Source of the DNA: Sedimentisphaerales bacterium
GTDB taxonomy: Bacteria > Planctomycetota > Phycisphaerae > Sedimentisphaerales > SG8-4
Direction: 5' to 3'
Assembly: GCA_016932895.1 (NCBI GenBank)
Contig: JAFGCA010000128.1
Location: forward strand, 1 to 28,133
DNA length: 28,133 nucleotides
The translations under genes were made by a program, and so were the position numbers. Shown piece after piece: positions 23,087-28,133 of this stretch. Each line of letters begins with the position of its first letter. Positions within the stretch are counted from its first letter, which is position 1. The notes beneath the pieces were generated by a model, which worked only from the letters and a program-made list of their open reading frames with translations, did no database searches and was not told the DNA's origin.

Positions 23087-23770
23087 ATGAAAATCGAACG
23101 AAGCCAATCTGATATGGACCCGCTGGCAAAAGTTCTGTTGGCGGTCGCATTGTTGTTGGGAGCCTCGATTGTATTTGAAATCGCAGGGTTTCTCATGACC
23201 TCGGCCCGCGCCGAGATCTTCGTTGCCCAAGCGCTGCACCCGGATGACGTGGTCTCGGACGATCCGGGAGGAGGCCTGGCAGCGGCGCGATCTCTGGCCG
23301 ATGAACTCAAGGCGAAGAACCTGTTTGTCGCAAAACCTCCGAAGCGGCACCCCGTGGAGGTGATCGGTGGCATCCTGGGGGGCGAAGTGCTGATCGGGGA
23401 CACGTGGTACAAGCCCGGCGCCAGCATAGAAGACGCCAAGATTGTGGCCGTCGAGCCGACGATGGTCAGGATTCTCTGGGACGGTCATGAGAAAGAGTTC
23501 GCCCCGATCGCCGGCGTCGGCTCAGAAGGCCCTGGCGGCCCGCCTTCGCGCAGGCGCCCGAGCGGTGCGCCCGACCGTTCACGCGCCATGAGGTCCACGG
23601 CCAGACCAAACGTATCTCCCGGACCGATGCGGGGTCGGCCGCAAGGCGCTCCTCCCGCTTCGCCGGAGGAGCGGGCCAGATTCAGAGAACGATGGACAAA
23701 CATGACAGAGCAAGAAAGGGAAGAGTTGAGAACACGGATGCGCGGACGCTCTGAACGTCGAGGTCGATAA
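23087..23770 (+). CDS. GspC-like inner-membrane protein, paralogue 2
   Basis: A 227-residue protein with one transmembrane segment (about 15-38). Its GspC-homology-like domain (74-141: GGILGGEVLIGDTWYKPGAS, then VAVEPTMVRILWDG) is closely related to that of the preceding gene. A Pro/Arg/Gly-rich linker (145-190) follows. The basic C-terminus carries RERWTNMTEQEREELRTRM (200-218), again the W-x-x-M-[ST] motif. The linker differs fully from that of paralogue 1, so only the domain core is conserved after duplication. Met10 is an alternative start, and neither start has a good ribosome site. The two proteins might form a heteromeric link between the inner-membrane platform and the secretin. Confidence 0.7.
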   Translation: MKIERSQSDMDPLAKVLLAVALLLGASIVFEIAGFLMTSARAEIFVAQALHPDDVVSDDPGGGLAAARSLADELKAKNLFVAKPPKRHPVEVIGGILGGEVLIGDTWYKPGASIEDAKIVAVEPTMVRILWDGHEKEFAPIAGVGSEGPGGPPSRRRPSGAPDRSRAMRSTARPNVSPGPMRGRPQGAPPASPEERARFRERWTNMTEQEREELRTRMRGRSERRGR

Positions 23771-23796
23771 GTACGCAGGGACGAAAGGTTACATTT

Positions 23797-24360
23797 ATGA
23801 AGCACACCAACACAATCGTTTTTGTCATTGTCACCGCTGCGGTCTTGCTGACCGCATACGGCGTCGGTCTTCTCATCCGACAGGCACGGATGCGCCCTGT
23901 CGGGGCGGATCGGCATGCCGTTGCGGCACCGAATGATACGCCGGCCGGCGAGGCGGCGGCGGACGACTATGGACCGGGACGCGGACGCAGGCAACGTCTT
24001 GCCCAGGAAGATCCCGCCAAGGCCAAGCAAGAGAAAGCCGAAATGCTGGAGAAGATGAGCAATCTGACCGAGCCGGAGCAGGAGCAGTTCAGACAGCAGG
24101 TACGTGAACGCTTCAGCACGTCCGGCCGGGGGACTGCGGCCGATCTCGAACGAGAGAAGCGGCAGCAGATGTTCGAGAAGTGGCAGACGATGTCGGAAGA
24201 GGAAAAGGAAAAGTTGCGGGCCCAGGTGGAGGCCCGACTGCGAGCGCGACGCCAGAGAGAGCTGGCAATGCGCCCTGGTGCAATAACGGACGCAAACGCA
24301 ACGACCGACCCGGAGGCAGACGGCCGTGTCGCCGAGCCTAACCAAGCGGGTCAGTCGTAG
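23797..24360 (+). CDS. membrane-anchored protein with W-x-x-M helical repeats
   Basis: A 187-residue protein with an N-terminal transmembrane segment (about 5-27) and no GspC-like domain. The rest is highly charged helix, very probably coiled coil. It has two copies of one motif: EMLEKMSNLTEPEQEQFRQ (82-100) and MFEKWQTMSEEEKEKLRAQ (125-143). The same motif ends both preceding proteins, so the three share a C-terminal module, recalling the poorly characterised DUF3106 type. AAAGG precedes the ATG. It lies between the GspC-like pair and the secretin gene, so a part in T2SS assembly or secretin contact is plausible but unproven. No named family was recognised for the whole protein. Confidence 0.65.
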   Translation: MKHTNTIVFVIVTAAVLLTAYGVGLLIRQARMRPVGADRHAVAAPNDTPAGEAAADDYGPGRGRRQRLAQEDPAKAKQEKAEMLEKMSNLTEPEQEQFRQQVRERFSTSGRGTAADLEREKRQQMFEKWQTMSEEEKEKLRAQVEARLRARRQRELAMRPGAITDANATTDPEADGRVAEPNQAGQS

Positions 24361-24407
24361 ATTATGAACGGATAGATCGACGCAGAATCAGCGTGAGGAG
24401 ACAAGAA

Positions 24408-27400
24408 GTGGAACGGCCAAGAGTACTACTGTTGTGGGTCCTGGTGTTTGCCGCGGCTGCGGTCATTGTCTGGCGGGTGGGGTTCCACATACCCGAGGCA
24501 TATACACTCGGTGTTGAACAGAGAGCCGGCGCCCAGCCGGGCCCGGCGCCGGACCCCAATGCGCGGGCCGGTGAGGGCAGGGCCGACGCCAATGATCCGG
24601 GCGACGCCGCCGACGCCAATGATCCGCCGGAGCCGAACCAGCCGAGCGAAGTCCAGGAGCCGAACCGTCCTGCGGAGATCGAGAAAACCGACCGTCCAGG
24701 CACCCCGGGCGAGCGCAGCCGGCCGACCGGGCGCCCCGACCGGCCCATGACGAGAGAGGGCAGGGCTCGCGAACCCAACGCACCGGACGATCCGAACGAC
24801 GCCCTGGAGGCCGTGAACCTGAAGGACGTGGAGATCAAGAACCTCATCGAGAAGATTGCCAAGTGGACCGGCAAGACGGTGATCCCTCACGAAGAGGCTA
24901 TGAAGCAGAAGATCACCATCTACGCGCCGGACAAATTACCGCGGGACCGGGCGCTGGCTACAATCTACAGCGCGCTTCGCATGAAGGGCTACGTGGCCGA
25001 AGAGATCGAGGATACCATCTTCCTCAAACCGATCGCCGAGGCTCGATTGGGGGTGGTGCCCACGGTGGAGGCGGACGAACCGCTGGCCATGTTCGAGAAC
25101 AAAGACCAGATCGTGCAGAAGTTCTTCAAGTTGACCACGTACAATCCCGCGCAGATGTCTCAGATCGTGCAGCCGCTGATCGGCGAATACGGTCATGTCA
25201 GCGCCGACGAGACCACCGGGACTCTGCTGGTGATCGATACGGTGATGAACCTGATGCGTGTCGAGCGGATCATCCAGGAATTCGACGTTCCCGAGGCCGA
25301 GCAAGCGGTCACGGAGATCTTTGAGATCCAGTACGGCGACCCCTCGGAGATTGTCCAAATGCTGAACATTCTGCTGGGCGAGACGGATCCGCGTTCGCGC
25401 CGCTATTACGGCAGAGACCGATACAGAGATTCGCGATCCAGCAGCCCGAGGCCGTTGGCGGGCCCGGGCCGCCGACCGGATTCCGGGAGTGGGGCCGCCT
25501 CGTCTGTGGTGATCTCTTCCGGAGAGGTTTCGGTTGTTTTGATTCCGGAGCCCCGGCGAAAATGGATCATCGGCAAGGGGCCTGCCGAGGTCATGGACAA
25601 AGTCCGTGAGTGGATTACGAAGCTGGACAAGGAAGAGCCCGTTGAATCCCAGTATGAAATTGTAAAACTCATGTACGCCGACGCTCGTGAGGTCGAGTCG
25701 AGTGTGGAGGACGGATTTGCAGATCTACCGGGAACGGAGTTCTTGCCGAGCGTTTTGCTGGAAGCCTTGCCCGAAACCAGGCAGGTCATGGTCTTCGGGC
25801 GGAAGGACCTCCGCGATATGGTCAAGAAGATGATTTTGGAATTGGATGTTCCGCCCGGGGAGTATGAGGAAAAAGTCTTCGATCTGGAGCATGCCGATCC
25901 GGAGCAAATCAAGGAGAACATCGAGAATCTCTATAGCGACCAGTCGCAGAACTCCAACCGCTACAACTACTACTACCGGTACGGACGCCGGGACCAGAAT
26001 CCGGCCGAAACGGTCCGGGTGATCGCGTTCCCCTCGATGAGCCAGGTGACGGTCATCGCATCGGCGGAGAACATGCGGAAGATCGAGAAGCAGATTGATG
26101 AGTGGGATGCTCCGCTGGATGTGGATGCGGTCAAGCCGCGAATCATTGAACTGAAGAACTCCGACCCGGTGCAGATGGCTGAACTGCTGGGCAGACTCTT
26201 CAGCGAGGAAGAGGACATGAGTCGGGCGTTCTTCCGCTCGTATTTGTTTGGCTCTTCCGAGAACGACCGTCAGAAGATCGTGGGGCCGCTGTACGGCCAG
26301 CTCACGTTCGAGGACGTCCCGGGCACCAAGAAGATCATCGTCATCAGCAAGATTCCACAGGCATATGACGTCGTGGAACAGCTCATCCTGGAGTTGGATC
26401 GTCAGGAGATGGCCGAAGTTCCCCACGTGGTCCAGCTCCAGTACGCCGATCCGGAAGATCTGGCCGAGCGTCTTAACGCCATGTTCAACGAGCCGGGCAC
26501 GACGGCGCCGATCCGCCGCAGCGATCGCGGGTTGAGCGAGTATTCCATGGACGATTCGCAGGGAAATCAGAATCAGAACAACAACAATCAGGGCAATCAG
26601 GGATCCGCCGGCGAATACATGCCGTGGTGGTCGCGCGCGACGCGAGGCAGGCTCGAGGAGGAGCCCATCAGCAATGTGATCGGGCGGGTGCGGTTCATCC
26701 CCGATCCACGCAGTAAGTCCATCCTCGTTCTGGCGCCGCCCGAGTTCCAGGACAGTATCGAGAAGACCATCAAGCAACTGGATACCCCCGGCAAACAGGT
26801 CCTGATCAAGGCCGTTGTCATCGAGGTGGACCATACCAGCATGACCTCCCTGGGCCTTCAACTGGCGACGAATCCCGATGCCTTCGGCAGTCTGGAAGAG
26901 AATGCGGTTATGGCTCTGGGGAATCTCACCAGTCTGGCCACCCGTGGCTCGGCCAGGCCGGCGGACACCGCGCTGGGAGCCGATGGGAGCGGGACCATCG
27001 TGGGCGGCACCACGGCCGTCTATGCCCTGGTCGACTTCCTCATGAAGACCACCAACGCCAGAATCCTCAACCAGCAAACCCTCTGGACCGAGGACAACGA
27101 GGAAGCCATGTTCTTCAAGGGCGAAGAGGTGGCGTTTCTCGCCGGTGCGACGACGTCCGCTTCCGTCGGAGTGACGCAGGACGTGGACTTCCGGGACGTC
27201 GGTATGACTCTGCAGGTCCGCCCGAGTATTACGCCGGAGAAATGCGTGGACATGAGAGTGCGTGTGGACCTGTCCCAGTTGACGTCACAGCTCATCAACA
27301 GCCAGCCCGTCACGAGCAAGGTCGAGACCGAAACGAACATGATCGTTCGGGACGGCGAGACGATCATGCTCGGCGGGATGCTCTTCCAGAAGGACAGCCT

Positions 27401-27755
27401 GGTCAATCGCAAGCTGCCCTTGCTCGGCGATCTGCCGCTTGTGGGCGGGCTGTTCCAACACAACGACGCCCTGCAATCCAACAGCGAGCTGATTCTGTTC
27501 GTGACCCCGTTCGTCATCGACGATGCAGAGGTCCTCTCAGAGGCGACGAAGGAGCAGATTGAGAGCCCGAAACAGCGGCTCAATGAAGTCCAGGGCGAGC
27601 TGAACGAAACGCGCCGGAAACTGGAGGGCGAACAGGTCAGCACGCCGGCAGAGTTTAGCGACAGTTTCCTACGGCCGTACGCACAGCGCTCGCCGTCGAG
27701 CGGCGCGGGGCGTCAGCCCGTGTCGCATGGGCCGGCGCTTGCAAAGTGGGAGTAG
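24408..27755 (+). CDS. gspD: type II secretion outer-membrane secretin GspD, extra-long
   Basis: At 1115 residues it is far longer than the usual 650-750. Residues 7-25 are a signal or anchor segment. Residues 38-132 form a disordered Pro/Asn/Asp/Glu-rich linker. N0 lies at about 134-210 (VNLKDVEIKNLIEKIAKWTGK). About six N1-type modules follow (near 232-296, 301-408, 414-482, 488-569, 576-665 and 672-793), most with an ADPE-like helix start and a final ILELD-like end. The secretin core (about 795-1037) includes FRDVGMTLQVRPSI, VRDGETIMLGGML and LPLLGDLPLVGGLFQ. A charged helical tail ends the protein. GTG at 24408 is chosen because GAGGAG lies seven bases upstream; GTG at 24393 is the alternative. 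Last gene of the operon. Confidence 0.93.
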   Translation: MERPRVLLLWVLVFAAAAVIVWRVGFHIPEAYTLGVEQRAGAQPGPAPDPNARAGEGRADANDPGDAADANDPPEPNQPSEVQEPNRPAEIEKTDRPGTPGERSRPTGRPDRPMTREGRAREPNAPDDPNDALEAVNLKDVEIKNLIEKIAKWTGKTVIPHEEAMKQKITIYAPDKLPRDRALATIYSALRMKGYVAEEIEDTIFLKPIAEARLGVVPTVEADEPLAMFENKDQIVQKFFKLTTYNPAQMSQIVQPLIGEYGHVSADETTGTLLVIDTVMNLMRVERIIQEFDVPEAEQAVTEIFEIQYGDPSEIVQMLNILLGETDPRSRRYYGRDRYRDSRSSSPRPLAGPGRRPDSGSGAASSVVISSGEVSVVLIPEPRRKWIIGKGPAEVMDKVREWITKLDKEEPVESQYEIVKLMYADAREVESSVEDGFADLPGTEFLPSVLLEALPETRQVMVFGRKDLRDMVKKMILELDVPPGEYEEKVFDLEHADPEQIKENIENLYSDQSQNSNRYNYYYRYGRRDQNPAETVRVIAFPSMSQVTVIASAENMRKIEKQIDEWDAPLDVDAVKPRIIELKNSDPVQMAELLGRLFSEEEDMSRAFFRSYLFGSSENDRQKIVGPLYGQLTFEDVPGTKKIIVISKIPQAYDVVEQLILELDRQEMAEVPHVVQLQYADPEDLAERLNAMFNEPGTTAPIRRSDRGLSEYSMDDSQGNQNQNNNNQGNQGSAGEYMPWWSRATRGRLEEEPISNVIGRVRFIPDPRSKSILVLAPPEFQDSIEKTIKQLDTPGKQVLIKAVVIEVDHTSMTSLGLQLATNPDAFGSLEENAVMALGNLTSLATRGSARPADTALGADGSGTIVGGTTAVYALVDFLMKTTNARILNQQTLWTEDNEEAMFFKGEEVAFLAGATTSASVGVTQDVDFRDVGMTLQVRPSITPEKCVDMRVRVDLSQLTSQLINSQPVTSKVETETNMIVRDGETIMLGGMLFQKDSLVNRKLPLLGDLPLVGGLFQHNDALQSNSELILFVTPFVIDDAEVLSEATKEQIESPKQRLNEVQGELNETRRKLEGEQVSTPAEFSDSFLRPYAQRSPSSGAGRQPVSHGPALAKWE

Positions 27756-27758
27756 CCG

Positions 27759-28133
27759 TCAGGCGGAGGCCGCGATTCGTTCCTTGCCGTTCATGTAGGG
27801 GCGAAGCGCCGCGGGCACCGAGATGGAACCGTCCGCGTTCTGGTACAGTTCCATCAGGGGAATCAGGACGCGGGGGGAGGCGATGACGGTGTTGTTGAGC
27901 GTGTGACAGAAGATGCTCTTCTTCGTGTCCGGGCTCTTGTAGCGCAGGTTCATACGCCGGGCCTGGAAGTCGTAGAATTTGCTGGCGCTGTGTGTCTCGC
28001 AGTAGTTGCCGCGCGAAGGCATCCACGCTTCGATATCGTACTTCTTGGCCTGCCCGCGGCCGAGATCGCCGGTGCACACATTCACGACCCGGTAGGGCAG
28101 TTCCAGAGCCTTCATCACGCCTTCGGCGTTGGC
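27759..28133 (-). CDS. serS: seryl-tRNA synthetase, C-terminal part (runs off window)
   Basis: The last 124 residues of a class II aminoacyl-tRNA synthetase that charges tRNA-Ser. Family landmarks are LPYRVVNVCTGDLG, AKKYDIEAWMP and DFQARRMNLRY (motif 2 and serine-pocket region). Motif 3-like sequence follows: FCHTLNNTVIASPRVLIPLMELYQ. It ends SVPAALRPYMNGKERI. The usual GSG/GLA of motif 3 reads NNTVIAS here, a mild departure. The 5' part lies beyond the window. Its stop is only three bases from the gspD stop on the opposite strand, with no terminator hairpin between them. Confidence 0.93.
   Translation of the reverse strand, partial: ANAEGVMKALELPYRVVNVCTGDLGRGQAKKYDIEAWMPSRGNYCETHSASKFYDFQARRMNLRYKSPDTKKSIFCHTLNNTVIASPRVLIPLMELYQNADGSISVPAALRPYMNGKERIAASA

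Noticed and set aside
1..28133. CRISPR array or insertion sequence with transposase
   Set aside because: No regularly spaced direct repeats and no transposase-like protein occur; the only repeat family seen is the palindromic element with two copies.

Overview
The window is high-GC bacterial DNA. The gene content points to a planctomycete, perhaps of the Phycisphaerae/Sedimentisphaerales type: a Tat-exported Gfo/Idh/MocA oxidoreductase, a secreted family-5 glycoside hydrolase, several small secreted or HEAT-repeat proteins, and a large divergent type II secretion (T2SS) operon. This assignment is inference; no rRNA gene is present to anchor it.

Layout. Bases 1-138 are the right part of a palindromic interspersed repeat. 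From 195 to 5152 lies a carbohydrate-related block: a GH5 hydrolase, a secreted 557-residue protein of unknown function, and a Tat-signal oxidoreductase. The last two are divergent and share a 232-bp promoter region. A two-gene ABC exporter follows (5412-7116), then an outer-membrane-like protein, a small cytoplasmic protein and a small secreted protein (7143-9318). Bases 9319-10465 hold no convincing gene but have several long, partly wobble-paired hairpins and motifs matching the Shine-Dalgarno/anti-Shine-Dalgarno pair. An HtrA-type protease and a HEAT-repeat protein follow on the minus strand (10466-12544), then another poorly coding stretch of about 0.8 kb.

A strong sigma70-type promoter (13303-13331) opens the T2SS operon, which runs unbroken to 27755 in the order E-F-G-H-I-J-K-L-M-(GspC-like)-(GspC-like)-(membrane protein)-D. 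E is the cytoplasmic ATPase, and F, L and M form the inner-membrane platform. G to K are pseudopilins. The GspC-like pair probably link the platform to D, the outer-membrane channel. The prepilin peptidase (GspO) is not in the window. A convergent, incomplete serS closes the window.

Most notable: (1) a second copy of the palindromic repeat lies in frame inside gspI and supplies most of a 73-residue prepilin leader; (2) the secretin has about six N1-type periplasmic repeats, roughly twice the usual number; (3) the GspC-like gene is duplicated in tandem, and these two proteins plus their neighbour share a W-x-x-M-[ST] helical motif; (4) the 1.1-kb gene-poor region may encode a structured RNA; (5) GspK carries a textbook EF-hand loop and GspE a c-di-GMP-type N-terminal repeat.
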